64,000 nt of DNA from Arthrobacter sp. B1I2 (GTDB lineage: Bacteria; Actinomycetota; Actinomycetes; Actinomycetales; Micrococcaceae), in contig NZ_JAUSYC010000001.1 of NCBI RefSeq assembly GCF_030816485.1, forward strand, positions 2,356,001 through 2,420,000, written 5' to 3'. Numbering within the stretch: position 1 is the first letter of the stretch; each line of letters opens with the position of its first letter. Positions 18,534-27,323 of the stretch are shown piece by piece. Made by a program: the position numbers and the translations under genes. The notes under the pieces were generated by a model that was given only the letters and a program-made list of their open reading frames with translations, had not been told where the DNA came from and ran no database searches.

Positions 18534-19685
18534 TCAGGCAGTGGGGCCGTTCCGCATCTGCTTGACCAGGTCCAGCACCACGGCCTGGAGGTTTCCGCCG
18601 TTTTCCGCGGCCACGCGGCGCTGGCGCTGGTACCCGGCTCCCCGGCGGATGATCTTTTCGACGTCGGCAAGCTCGTCGGCGCAGTGCAGCTTGGCCGCGA
18701 CCGGCTCCAGCCGGTTCAACGTCTCCAGCAGGTGGTCGGTGACCAGCTGCTCCCGGCCTGCGGCGTCCAGGATGATGATGGCGTCCATGCCGTAGCGGGC
18801 TGCGCGCCACTTGTTCTCCTGCACGTGCCATGGCGGCATGGTGGGGATGGTGCCCCCGTCGTCCAGGATGCTGGAGAACTCATCCACCAGGCACTGGGTG
18901 AGGGCCGCTATGGCGCCCACTTCCTCCAGCGTGGCCAGGCCGTCGCAGATGCGCATTTCGATGGTGCCGAGGGCGGGTACGGGCCGGATGTCCCACCGGA
19001 TCTCGGAGATGGCGTCGATGACACCGGTGGTGGTCATGTCCTGCACATAGGACTCGTATTCCTCCCAGGACTTGAACTGGAAGGGCAAGCCTGCCGTGGG
19101 AAGCTGCTGGAACATCAGTGCCCGCTGGGAAGCGTAACCGGTGTCCTCGCCGCCCCAGAACGGGCTGGAAGCGGAGAGCGCCTGGAAGTGCGGGAAGTAG
19201 TTGACCAGGCCGTCCAGGACCGGAAGGGCCTTGTCCCGGCGGTCCAGCCCCACGTGCACGTGGACGCCGTAAATGACCATCTGCCGGCCCCACCACTGGG
19301 TCCGGTCAATGAGTTTGGCGTATCGGGCCTTGTCCGTCACGGGCTGCAGCTGCGGCGGGCTGAACGGGTGGCTGCCGGCGCAGAACAGCTCCACGCCCAT
19401 GGGATCGGTGATCTCGCGGACGGCGGCCACAGACCGGTTGAGGTCTTCCTTGGCCTCGGCGGCTGTCTCGCAGATGCCGGTGACCAGTTCCACCGTGTTC
19501 AGCAGCAGTTCCTGTTTGATGTGCGGGTGTTCGTCGTCTTCATTGAGTTCGGGGTGGCGGGAGGCCACGCCGCGGAGCACCTGGTTGGCAACGGAAGCAA
19601 GCTCGCCCGTTTTTCCGTCCACCAGGGCAAGCTCCCACTCAACACCGAGGGTTGACTGCCTCGATGACGCGAAGTCGATCTTCAC
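18534..19685 (-). CDS. GCS2/YbdK-type glutamate--cysteine ligase or carboxylate-amine ligase
   Basis: This ATP-dependent ligase of 383 residues starts STLGVEWELALVD and contains HIKQELLLNTVELVTGICET, LFCAGSHPFSPP near 102, VIYGVHVHVGL near 136, and ISEIRWDIRPVPALGTIEMRICDG near 230. All are features of the YbdK branch of the GCS2 superfamily. Annotation pipelines usually call it glutamate-cysteine ligase. In a mycothiol producer the physiological product is uncertain. The GTG start is supported by AAGGAA upstream. It is divergent from the GH3 lipoprotein gene. Confidence 0.85.
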   Translation of the reverse strand: MKIDFASSRQSTLGVEWELALVDGKTGELASVANQVLRGVASRHPELNEDDEHPHIKQELLLNTVELVTGICETAAEAKEDLNRSVAAVREITDPMGVELFCAGSHPFSPPQLQPVTDKARYAKLIDRTQWWGRQMVIYGVHVHVGLDRRDKALPVLDGLVNYFPHFQALSASSPFWGGEDTGYASQRALMFQQLPTAGLPFQFKSWEEYESYVQDMTTTGVIDAISEIRWDIRPVPALGTIEMRICDGLATLEEVGAIAALTQCLVDEFSSILDDGGTIPTMPPWHVQENKWRAARYGMDAIIILDAAGREQLVTDHLLETLNRLEPVAAKLHCADELADVEKIIRRGAGYQRQRRVAAENGGNLQAVVLDLVKQMRNGPTA

Positions 19686-19776
19686 ACGTTTCCTTACTGT
19701 CCGGTTTGCCGCTGGCTGAAGCCGCTCACAGGCTGCTGCCGGCAGGCGAACGGGTGGTTCAAGTCTAGTGCAGGGG

Positions 19777-19782
19777 TAGCAT
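19777..19782 (+). promoter_or_regulatory. -10 box TAGCAT of the GH3 gene (leaderless)
   Basis: TAGCAT is followed by 7 nt and then ATG 19790, favouring this codon over the in-frame TTG 19787. Confidence 0.55.
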
Positions 19783-19789
19783 CGTATTG

Positions 19790-21517
19790 ATGGCCCCGTT
19801 CCTGCTGCGTCACAGTCCTGCCAAAACCAGGCCCGCCAAATCCTTCCCCCTCATCCTGGCCCTGTCAGCCATGGCCTTGGCTTCCTGCACCGCCTCCCCA
19901 AGTGCCGCGCCGACGTCGTCCGCGCCGCCCACCGGGGCCCCTTCCCCGTCAGCAAGTACGACGACGGCGCCTCCCGCCGCTGCTCCCTCACCTGACGCAG
20001 GTTCCCGGCCGCTGGGGTGGGGCCCGGAACAGCGGGACCAGGACGCCGCCGTGGCCGCCGTGGCAGCCATGACTCCGGAGGAGAAGGCCGGGCAGGTGCT
20101 GCTCCCGTTCTTCACGGGCAACCAGGTGGAGGCCCATGCCGCGCTCATCCAGCGGCTGCACCTGGCAGGATCCATCATCATGGGCGACAACGTGCCACGT
20201 GACCCGCAGGGACAGGTGGACGTTGCAGCCATGGGCGCCGTAAACCAGCGGCTGCAGCAGGCGGTTGCTGCCGGCGGCCGGCGCTGGCCGGGAATCATCA
20301 GCGTGGACCAGGAAGGCGGCGCCGTGGCACGCCTTGGTGCGCCCCTCACCGAATGGCCCACGCCCATGAGCTACGGCGCAGCCAACAACCCGGCCCTGAC
20401 CCGCCAGGCAGGGAAGGGCCTGGCTGCGGAGCTGGTGCCGCTGGGTTTCGACCTCGACTTCGCACCCGATACGGACGTGACCATCGGTCCCGGCGACCCC
20501 ACCATCGGTGCGCGCTCCATGTCCGCGGATCCGGCAACCGCGGCAGCCCACGGAGTCGCCTTCTCCGAGGGCATGCTGGACGCCGGTGTGCTCCCCACCG
20601 TCAAGCATTTTCCCGGACACGGCTCGGTAACCACCGATTCCCACGTCAGCCTGCCCGTCCAGCCCGCCGGCATCGAGCAGCTGCGGGGCAGGGACTGGAA
20701 ACCCTTCGAGGCCGCGGTCGCCGCCGGGCTTCCCATCGTCATGACCGGGCACATCGCCGTGCCCGCGCTGGAGCCCGGCGTCCCGGCGTCGCTCTCGGCG
20801 CCCAGCTATGCGGCCCTGCGGAGCCTGGGCTTCAAAGGCGTGGCCGTGACGGACGCCCTCAATATGGGTGCCGTGGACAAGCAGTATCCAGCCGGAACGG
20901 CCGCGGTGAAGGCGCTGGCCGCCGGTGCGGACCTGCTGCTGATGCCGGCGGACGTGGAGCAGGCGCACGCCGCCATCCTCCAGGCCCTGGCTGCCGGCAC
21001 CCTTCCCGCTGCCCGGCTGGATGAAGCCGCGCAGCGGGTGGCCACAATGATGATCTGGCATGCCCGCGCCGCGCCGCCTGCCGGAACAGCGGGCGCAGGT
21101 GCTGCGGCCGGAAGCGGTGCCGCGTTGTCAGCCCAGGTCTCGGCATCGGCCGTCACGGTTGTTTCGGGTCCCTGCAGCGGACCCCTGGCGCCCGGTTCGG
21201 TGCGCGTCGCCGGCGGGGGCCCGGGGGACCGGGAGCGTTTCGAAGCCGCCGCCGCGCGTGCCGGTCTGACCCTTGGGTCGGGCCCGGTGGTGAACCTCAT
21301 CGGCTTCGGCGGGAGACCGGCGGGAGGGGACATCGCCGTGGCCCTGGATGCCCCCTGGCCGCTCCAGGGCGCCACCGCTCCGGTCAAGCTGGCGCTGTAC
21401 GGCCGCACCGACACCGCCTTCGATGCGTTGGCCGCCCTGCTGGCAGGGAAAGCGCCCGCACCCGGGAAGCTGCCCGCCGCCGTCGGACCTTTCCCCGCGG
21501 GAACCGGCTGCCCCTGA
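19790..21517 (+). CDS. GH3 family lipoprotein, NagZ-like beta-N-acetylhexosaminidase
   Basis: This protein of 575 residues has a lipoprotein signal (hydrophobic core then the lipobox LASC near residue 33), followed by a Ser/Pro/Ala linker to about residue 70. The GH3 barrel shows MTPEEKAGQVLLPF, ISVDQEGGAVARLG, the NagZ-type loop KHFPGHGSVTTDSH near 271 carrying the His-Asp acid/base pair, and the nucleophile region VAVTDALNMGAV near 350. The last ~140 residues are low-complexity Ala/Gly-rich. It probably acts outside the membrane on muropeptide GlcNAc, unlike cytosolic NagZ of Gram-negatives. Confidence 0.87.
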   Translation: MAPFLLRHSPAKTRPAKSFPLILALSAMALASCTASPSAAPTSSAPPTGAPSPSASTTTAPPAAAPSPDAGSRPLGWGPEQRDQDAAVAAVAAMTPEEKAGQVLLPFFTGNQVEAHAALIQRLHLAGSIIMGDNVPRDPQGQVDVAAMGAVNQRLQQAVAAGGRRWPGIISVDQEGGAVARLGAPLTEWPTPMSYGAANNPALTRQAGKGLAAELVPLGFDLDFAPDTDVTIGPGDPTIGARSMSADPATAAAHGVAFSEGMLDAGVLPTVKHFPGHGSVTTDSHVSLPVQPAGIEQLRGRDWKPFEAAVAAGLPIVMTGHIAVPALEPGVPASLSAPSYAALRSLGFKGVAVTDALNMGAVDKQYPAGTAAVKALAAGADLLLMPADVEQAHAAILQALAAGTLPAARLDEAAQRVATMMIWHARAAPPAGTAGAGAAAGSGAALSAQVSASAVTVVSGPCSGPLAPGSVRVAGGGPGDRERFEAAAARAGLTLGSGPVVNLIGFGGRPAGGDIAVALDAPWPLQGATAPVKLALYGRTDTAFDALAALLAGKAPAPGKLPAAVGPFPAGTGCP

Positions 21518-21540
21518 CCGCGAAGGAAGGGAAGTACGCG

Positions 21541-21546
21541 TTTAAT
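21541..21546 (+). promoter_or_regulatory. -10 box TTTAAT of the aroE-like gene (leaderless)
   Basis: TTTAAT is followed by 6 nt and then GTG 21553. No Shine-Dalgarno sequence is near that GTG. Confidence 0.5.
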
Positions 21547-21552
21547 GGTCAG

Positions 21553-22395
21553 GTGCCCATTCTGAATAAAGACATGACCCTCTGCATCTCGCTCTCTGCC
21601 CGGCCCAGCAACAACGGGACCCGGTTCCACAACCACCTGTACGGGCAGCTGGACCTGAACTGGATCTATAAGGCGTTCGCGCCCACCAACCTGGAACAGG
21701 CCATCGCCGGGGTCCGCGGCCTGGGCATCCGCGGCTGCGCCATCTCCATGCCCTACAAGGAAGACGTGATCGCGCTGGTGGATGAGATGGACCCGTCAGC
21801 CAAGGCCATCGACTCGGTGAATACCATCGTGAACACCGACGGCCACCTCAAGGCCTACAACACCGACTACACGGCCATCGAACAGCTGCTGGCGTCCAAT
21901 GAGGTCCCCACGGACTATTCCGTGCTGGTCCAGGGGGCGGGCGGCATGGCGAAGGCCACAGTTGCTGCCCTCCGGGACGCCGGCTTCAAGGACGTCACCG
22001 TCATCGCCCGGAACGAGGCTGCGGGGCGCGCGCTCGCGGACCAGTACGGCTTCCAGTGGCGTGCAGCGCTCGACGGCGGCACGGCGGACCTGATCATCAA
22101 CGTCACCCCCATCGGGATGGCCGGCGGTATGGCGGGAGGGATGGCCGGCGGCGCCGAAGCGGACAGCCTGTCCTTCCCCAAGGAGGCGGTGGCCGCGGCC
22201 AAGGTGGTGTTCGACGTCGTCGCCCTGCCAGCCGAGACGCCGCTGATCAAGGCGGCGCGGGCAGCAGGGAAACCGGTAATCACCGGCGCGGAAGTAGCCA
22301 CCATCCAGGCGCTCGAACAGTTTGTGCTTTACACCGGGGTGCGGCCGGGCCCCGAACAGGTGCGTGCCGCCGAGGAGTTCATGCGGGCCCAGTAA
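21553..22395 (+). CDS. Shikimate 5-dehydrogenase-like protein
   Basis: This protein of 280 residues has the AroE fold. The N-terminal substrate domain contains LSARPSNNGTRFHN and GIRGCAISMPYKEDVI (the catalytic Lys). IDSVNTIVN and YNTDYTAI follow, and the C-terminal NADP domain has VLVQGAGGMAKATVAALRDAG near 124 and VIARNEAAGRALA. It belongs to the divergent actinobacterial group rather than canonical AroE, so shikimate may not be the only substrate. Residues 189-200 are a threefold MAGG repeat directly after NVTPIG, encoded by a 12-bp tandem repeat. Confidence 0.82.
   Translation: MPILNKDMTLCISLSARPSNNGTRFHNHLYGQLDLNWIYKAFAPTNLEQAIAGVRGLGIRGCAISMPYKEDVIALVDEMDPSAKAIDSVNTIVNTDGHLKAYNTDYTAIEQLLASNEVPTDYSVLVQGAGGMAKATVAALRDAGFKDVTVIARNEAAGRALADQYGFQWRAALDGGTADLIINVTPIGMAGGMAGGMAGGAEADSLSFPKEAVAAAKVVFDVVALPAETPLIKAARAAGKPVITGAEVATIQALEQFVLYTGVRPGPEQVRAAEEFMRAQ
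22117..22152 (+). repeat. Three tandem 12-bp units in the aroE-like gene
   Basis: Three imperfect copies of ATGGCCGGCGGT encode Met-Ala-Gly-Gly three times in frame, inside the cofactor-binding half of the protein. It looks like slippage expansion that keeps the reading frame. Confidence 0.85.
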
Positions 22396-22410
22396 CGGGT
22401 CCTAAGGGAG

Positions 22411-23664
22411 CTAAACGGGTTCCACCACGATGGCCACCCGGTCCTCGCCGATGCGGGTCAGGACCAGGGTGGCCGTCTTGGCGCCCTTTTTTGCGGCTTT
22501 CCCGCCCGTGTTTTTGCCCTGCGGGAGGAGTTGCTTCCGCAGCTCCTCCGGGGTCACCGCCGTACCCCGCTTCTTGATATCCAGCACGGTGATGCCTTCC
22601 TGCTTGACCCAGGCCTTGAGCGCCTTGACGTTGTAGGGCATGACCTCCAGCACCTTGTAGGCCCTGGCGAACGGGGTGTCCAGGAGTTCCGGGGCGCAGA
22701 TATAGGCAATGTGTTCGTCCACCAGGTGCCCGCCGAGCTGCAGCGCCACATCCGCCACCAGCCCGGCGCGGATCACGGCGCCATCGGGTTCGTACAAGTA
22801 GCCTTCAACCGGTCCTACCGGCGCGGACGGGCCGGCACCGAAGTCGTCCGCGCTGGTCAGCTCGGCGGGCCCCTGGGAGCCCAGGACAAGGGCGGCGCGG
22901 CGGACGCCGGGCCGGCGTACGGCGTTGAACCACAGGGTCACTTCGGTGACGTCCCCGGCCACCGACACCCACTGCGCCTCGCAGCCCGCGGGCACGGAGT
23001 CATGCGGCATGCCGGGTCCCATCTTCACGCCCACGGACTTCCCCGAGGCGGCCAGCGACTCCACGAATGACAGCGGCGGGGAAAAGGCTTCAGGATCCCA
23101 GAGCCGCTTGGTGCCGGACGTGGAGGTGACCCGGCGTGCGGGATCCAGCCAGACGCCGTCGACCCCGTCCAGCGGAACCGATTCAGCGTTCGCGTGGACC
23201 ACCGTGGCGTTGGGAAACGGAATGAGGTTCATGGTGGCGCAGGCAGCGGTGGTTTCATCCATCTCCACCGCGGTGACATTGATATCAAGGGACGCCAGGG
23301 CCATGGAGTCGGCGCCCAGGCCGCAGCCCAGGTCCGCCACGCGGCTGATCCCGGCAGCAGCAAACCGCTGCGCATGGTGCGCCGCGACATTCAGGCGCGT
23401 CGCCTGCTCCAGGCCGGCCTGCGTGAAGAGCATCTGGCGGGCGAACTCGCCGAATTTCGCCTCCGCCCTGGTGCGGAGCCGGGACTGCGTCAGGACTGCG
23501 GACACCAGTTCGGCAGGATGGCCGGCCTTCCGGAGTGCGGAGTTGAGCTCAAACGAGTCCTCGTCCCGGTAGGGGCCCAGGGATGCCAGCAGGTCCCAGC
23601 CTTCCGGGGTCAACAGCGGTGCAATCCGGTCTTGGGAAATCTGGTCCTGGGGAGCGTGAGCCAT
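22411..23664 (-). CDS. THUMP-like class I SAM-dependent methyltransferase
   Basis: This protein of 417 residues has the SAM-binding core VADLGCGLGADSMALASL near residue 109, VTAVEMDETTAACATMN, and DGVWLDPARR near 175. The N-terminal helical region (LTPEGWDLLASLG) and C-terminal region (YNVKALKAWVKQEGITVLDIKKRG) match the actinobacterial THUMP-like domain methyltransferases. RNA is a likely substrate by analogy, but the target is unknown. It is convergent with the aroE-like gene, with only 15 bp between stops. It probably has a leaderless start. Confidence 0.82.
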   Translation of the reverse strand: MAHAPQDQISQDRIAPLLTPEGWDLLASLGPYRDEDSFELNSALRKAGHPAELVSAVLTQSRLRTRAEAKFGEFARQMLFTQAGLEQATRLNVAAHHAQRFAAAGISRVADLGCGLGADSMALASLDINVTAVEMDETTAACATMNLIPFPNATVVHANAESVPLDGVDGVWLDPARRVTSTSGTKRLWDPEAFSPPLSFVESLAASGKSVGVKMGPGMPHDSVPAGCEAQWVSVAGDVTEVTLWFNAVRRPGVRRAALVLGSQGPAELTSADDFGAGPSAPVGPVEGYLYEPDGAVIRAGLVADVALQLGGHLVDEHIAYICAPELLDTPFARAYKVLEVMPYNVKALKAWVKQEGITVLDIKKRGTAVTPEELRKQLLPQGKNTGGKAAKKGAKTATLVLTRIGEDRVAIVVEPV

Positions 23665-23671
23665 GGGTTCC

Positions 23672-23677
23672 AGCCTA
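23672..23677 (-). promoter_or_regulatory. -10 box TAGGCT of the methyltransferase gene (leaderless)
   Basis: On the minus strand TAGGCT is followed by 7 nt and then ATG 23664. It is divergent from the box at 23705. Confidence 0.5.
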
Positions 23678-23704
23678 ATGGAGGAGCGCGTGCCGGGATG
23701 CGGA

Positions 23705-23710
23705 TACTGT
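23705..23710 (+). promoter_or_regulatory. -10 box TACTGT of a small membrane protein gene (leaderless)
   Basis: TACTGT is followed by 7 nt and then ATG 23718. The in-frame GTG 23709 lies inside the box and is rejected as a start. Confidence 0.45.
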
Positions 23711-23717
23711 GGAATCC

Positions 23718-24095
23718 ATGGATGACAACGCAGCGCCAGGGGATACCGGCGACCACAGGGCCAGGGGCAGCGGTTCGGCCCGGTTTGCCCGTCCCGTCCT
23801 GATCGCCGCCTCCGTGGTGGCCGTGGTCTCCATCGCCCTCCTGGTGATCATTTTCCTGCTGGACACGTTCAACGCCACCGTCTATTCCGTGGGCGGCAAC
23901 GACCTCCAGGACAACACCCAGGAGTCCCGGGACATCCGGGGGCTTTACGACGGCGCCCGGGCGGGGAGTATCTTCTTCCTCGTTGTTGCCCTGCTCGCCG
24001 CAGCGGCGGCCGGATGGGTGCTCTACCGGGCACCTAAGCGGGGCGGTGACGCCGAGGGCGGCGAGGACGTGGACTTCGACGACCTGGGCCGTTAA
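23718..24095 (+). CDS. Small two-helix membrane protein of unknown function
   Basis: This protein of 125 residues is not recognised as a named family. Two transmembrane helices are visible, VLIAASVVAVVSIALLVIIF near residue 25 and IFFLVVALLAAAAAGWVLY near 85. They are separated by a polar loop with NDLQDNTQESRDIRGLYDGA. The C-terminus is acidic (GGEDVDFDDLGR). The gene is divergent from the methyltransferase gene and upstream of groES, with no sign of cotranscription with the latter. Confidence 0.65.
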   Translation: MDDNAAPGDTGDHRARGSGSARFARPVLIAASVVAVVSIALLVIIFLLDTFNATVYSVGGNDLQDNTQESRDIRGLYDGARAGSIFFLVVALLAAAAAGWVLYRAPKRGGDAEGGEDVDFDDLGR

Positions 24096-24108
24096 AGCAA
24101 CACCTCTT

Positions 24109-24175
24109 CCGCCCGACCGCCCGACCGCCCGACCGTCCGGCCGCCCGCCGTCGTCGCAGTCGTCGTCGTCGTCGG
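24109..24175. repeat. Low-complexity tandem repeats: 8-bp CCGCCCGA units and GTC microsatellite
   Basis: Three exact copies of CCGCCCGA at 24109-24132 are followed by two degenerate copies. A run of GTC triplets reaches 24175. The repeats lie between a small membrane protein gene and the groESL promoter and seem non-coding. Confidence 0.8.
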
Positions 24176-24206
24176 ACCAGAAAAGGCGTACGCCCATGAC
24201 GAAACG

Positions 24207-24233
24207 TTGGCACTCGCCTTGACCGAGTGCTAA
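24207..24233. promoter_or_regulatory. CIRCE operator 1 for HrcA, upstream of groES
   Basis: TTGGCACTC, nine bases, GAGTGCTAA: one mismatch to the CIRCE consensus TTAGCACTC-N9-GAGTGCTAA. It overlaps the -35 box TTGACC at 24219-24224, so bound HrcA would block RNA polymerase. Confidence 0.93.
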
Positions 24234-24247
24234 CGCTTACATAGAGT
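24219..24247 (+). promoter_or_regulatory. groESL housekeeping promoter
   Basis: -35 TTGACC (24219-24224), 17-bp spacer, -10 TAGAGT (24242-24247). It is flanked by two CIRCE operators. Transcription would start near 24254, inside the second operator, giving a leader of about 137 nt. Confidence 0.85.
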
Positions 24248-24252
24248 CTTCA

Positions 24253-24279
24253 TTAGCACTCTCCCTAGGAGGGTGCTAA
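24253..24279. promoter_or_regulatory. CIRCE operator 2 for HrcA, at the groES transcription start
   Basis: TTAGCACTC, nine bases, GGGTGCTAA: one mismatch to consensus. It lies at the predicted transcription start, so it would also form a hairpin at the 5' end of the mRNA. Confidence 0.93.
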
Positions 24280-24390
24280 TACATGAAGAGCTGCCAGCCA
24301 GGCTGCTGCCGGCACCGCGACGACGGTTTGCCAGCCACGGCGGAAAGCTTTCCAGTCCACGAATTTGCTGACGTAGAAGGAGAGGTCCGA

Positions 24391-24684
24391 GTGTCGGTCT
24401 CTATTAAGCCTCTTGAGGATCGTATTGTTGTCCGCCCGCTCGAAGCCGAGCAGACCACGGCTTCCGGCCTGGTCATCCCGGACTCCGCACAGGAGAAGCC
24501 GCAGGAAGGCGAAGTTGTTGCAGTAGGCCCCGGCCGCTTCGAAGATGGCAACCGCGTTCCTGTTGACGTAGCCGTCGGCGACGTCGTCATCTACTCCAAG
24601 TACGGCGGAACCGAAGTCAAGACCGGCGGCACCGAGTACCTCGTGCTGTCCGCCCGCGACGTCCTGGCGATCGTCGTAAAGTAA
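24391..24684 (+). CDS. groES: Co-chaperonin GroES
   Basis: This 10-kDa chaperonin of 97 residues caps the GroEL cavity. It has the N-terminal [37 protein letters not shown] (mobile loop region) and the C-terminal [31 protein letters not shown] 24391 is the start because AGAAGGAG precedes it by 7 nt and conserved GroES sequence begins there; an upstream in-frame ATG at 24283 would add 36 unrelated residues. Expression is controlled by two CIRCE sites. Confidence 0.96.
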   Translation: MSVSIKPLEDRIVVRPLEAEQTTASGLVIPDSAQEKPQEGEVVAVGPGRFEDGNRVPVDVAVGDVVIYSKYGGTEVKTGGTEYLVLSARDVLAIVVK

Positions 24685-24694
24685 CTCTTCGGAT

Positions 24695-24741
24695 CCCCGT
24701 GCCGCCGGCCATGCTCATGCTGGCCGGCAGCGCGGGGTTTC
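24695..24741 (+). terminator. Hairpin between groES and groEL (possible attenuator)
   Basis: Nested arms CCCCG (24695-24699) with CGGGG (24733-24737) and GCCGGCCA (24704-24711) with TGGCCGGC (24721-24728) are followed by TTTCT. It is a terminator-like structure with a short T tract. Partial termination would give more groES than groEL message, but it could also be an mRNA processing or stability element. Confidence 0.55.
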
Positions 24742-24750
24742 TGTCTTTGA

Positions 24751-26373
<1,623 letters not shown>

Positions 26374-26449
26374 TCCCCACCGGACCCCAAGTCCCGCTTC
26401 ACTCGACTTGGGTCCCTCACCGGCGTGGTCCCTGTGGTGGCATACAAAG

Positions 26450-26482
26450 AACCGGCCCAGCATCCGCTGGGCCGGTTTTTTG
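26450..26482. terminator. Intrinsic terminator after groEL
   Basis: A 12-bp GC-rich stem (26450-26461 with 26466-26477) has a 4-nt loop and a run of six T. A second imperfect hairpin precedes it (GGACCCCAAGTC at 26382 with its complement ending 26415). It lies between convergent groEL and the reductase gene. Confidence 0.9.
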
Positions 26483-26497
26483 TTCGGGCGGTGCGGG

Positions 26498-27100
26498 TCA
26501 GGTCGCCGCCATCTCCTGCGTCTCCACCTCGCCCCCACGCTCGTACACCAGCGACACGGCTCCCTTCGGGAAGCTGCGTGCCGGCTTGGCGAGCCGGAAG
26601 GCGGCCGGCACCGTCCCGGCGTCGAAGAGGTGCTTGCCCTGCCCCAGGGTAATCGGATAAAGCCAGAGATGAAGGCGGTCCAGCACCTCTGCTTCCAGCA
26701 GTGAACGGATGAGGACCCCACTGCCGAACATGTGCACCTGCTGGTACTCATCCCGGAGCCTGCCTGCTGCCATGGCATCCGGCAGCACGGTGGTGCCTGC
26801 CCAGGCGGGATCAGTCAGAGAGCCGGACACGACGAACTTGGGTACCCGGTTGAGGGTATCCGCGATGTCCCCGGACTGGTGGGGCCAATAGGCGGCGAAA
26901 ATGTCGAAGGTCTTCCGGCCGAGGAGCAGGGCATCGATGCGCCCGATTTCGGCCGCAATGTCCGCGCCGGCCTCGTCGTCGGATACCGGTGCCTGCCAGC
27001 CGCCAAAGGCAAATCCGCCGTCAGGGTCTTCTTCGCGGCCGCCCGGCGCCTGGTAGACACCGTCGAGGGTGATGAACAGGTTCGCAACGATGAGTCCCAT
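26498..27100 (-). CDS. Dihydrofolate reductase family protein (RibD C-terminal type)
   Basis: This NADPH-dependent reductase fold protein of 200 residues begins IVANLFITLDGVYQAPGG, then EDPDGGFAFGGWQAP, LLLGRKTFDIFAAYWP, NRVPKFVVSGSLTDPAW and the C-terminal MFGSGVLIRSLLEAEVLDRLHLWLYPITLG. These are the marks of the YyaP/YwjB-like RibD-C group, whose substrates are mostly unknown. ATG 27100 is chosen because conserved sequence begins there and a CACACT -10-like hexamer lies 6 nt upstream. The open frame continues upstream to 27229 without similarity. Confidence 0.85.
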   Translation of the reverse strand: MGLIVANLFITLDGVYQAPGGREEDPDGGFAFGGWQAPVSDDEAGADIAAEIGRIDALLLGRKTFDIFAAYWPHQSGDIADTLNRVPKFVVSGSLTDPAWAGTTVLPDAMAAGRLRDEYQQVHMFGSGVLIRSLLEAEVLDRLHLWLYPITLGQGKHLFDAGTVPAAFRLAKPARSFPKGAVSLVYERGGEVETQEMAAT

Positions 27101-27323
27101 GAGTCCAGTGTGGAAGCCTGGTCCGGGCCTGTCCAGCATCGCCGTGGCCGATCTCGACGCTGGGCCGGCTGGCCGAGGTGGACACCATTCAAACCTTGCG
27201 GGCGCTGCTGCCCTGCAGTGCGTTGTCACAGCTCCGCGGCGGGCGTACCGTGGCGCTTAGGTAGTTCCGCATGCAATGGCGACAACGGCGGACCGGCTGG
27301 GGTGGTATCCAAGAGGAGGCCAG

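Noticed and set aside
17961..19655. 564-codon plus-strand frame across the CPBP and GCS2 genes
   Set aside because: It runs through a palindromic repeat and opposes two genes with recognisable motifs.
27101..27323. N-terminal extension or a separate gene between the RibD-type gene and the LuxR-type gene
   Set aside because: The frames there lack family similarity; the region is best read as a divergent promoter gap.
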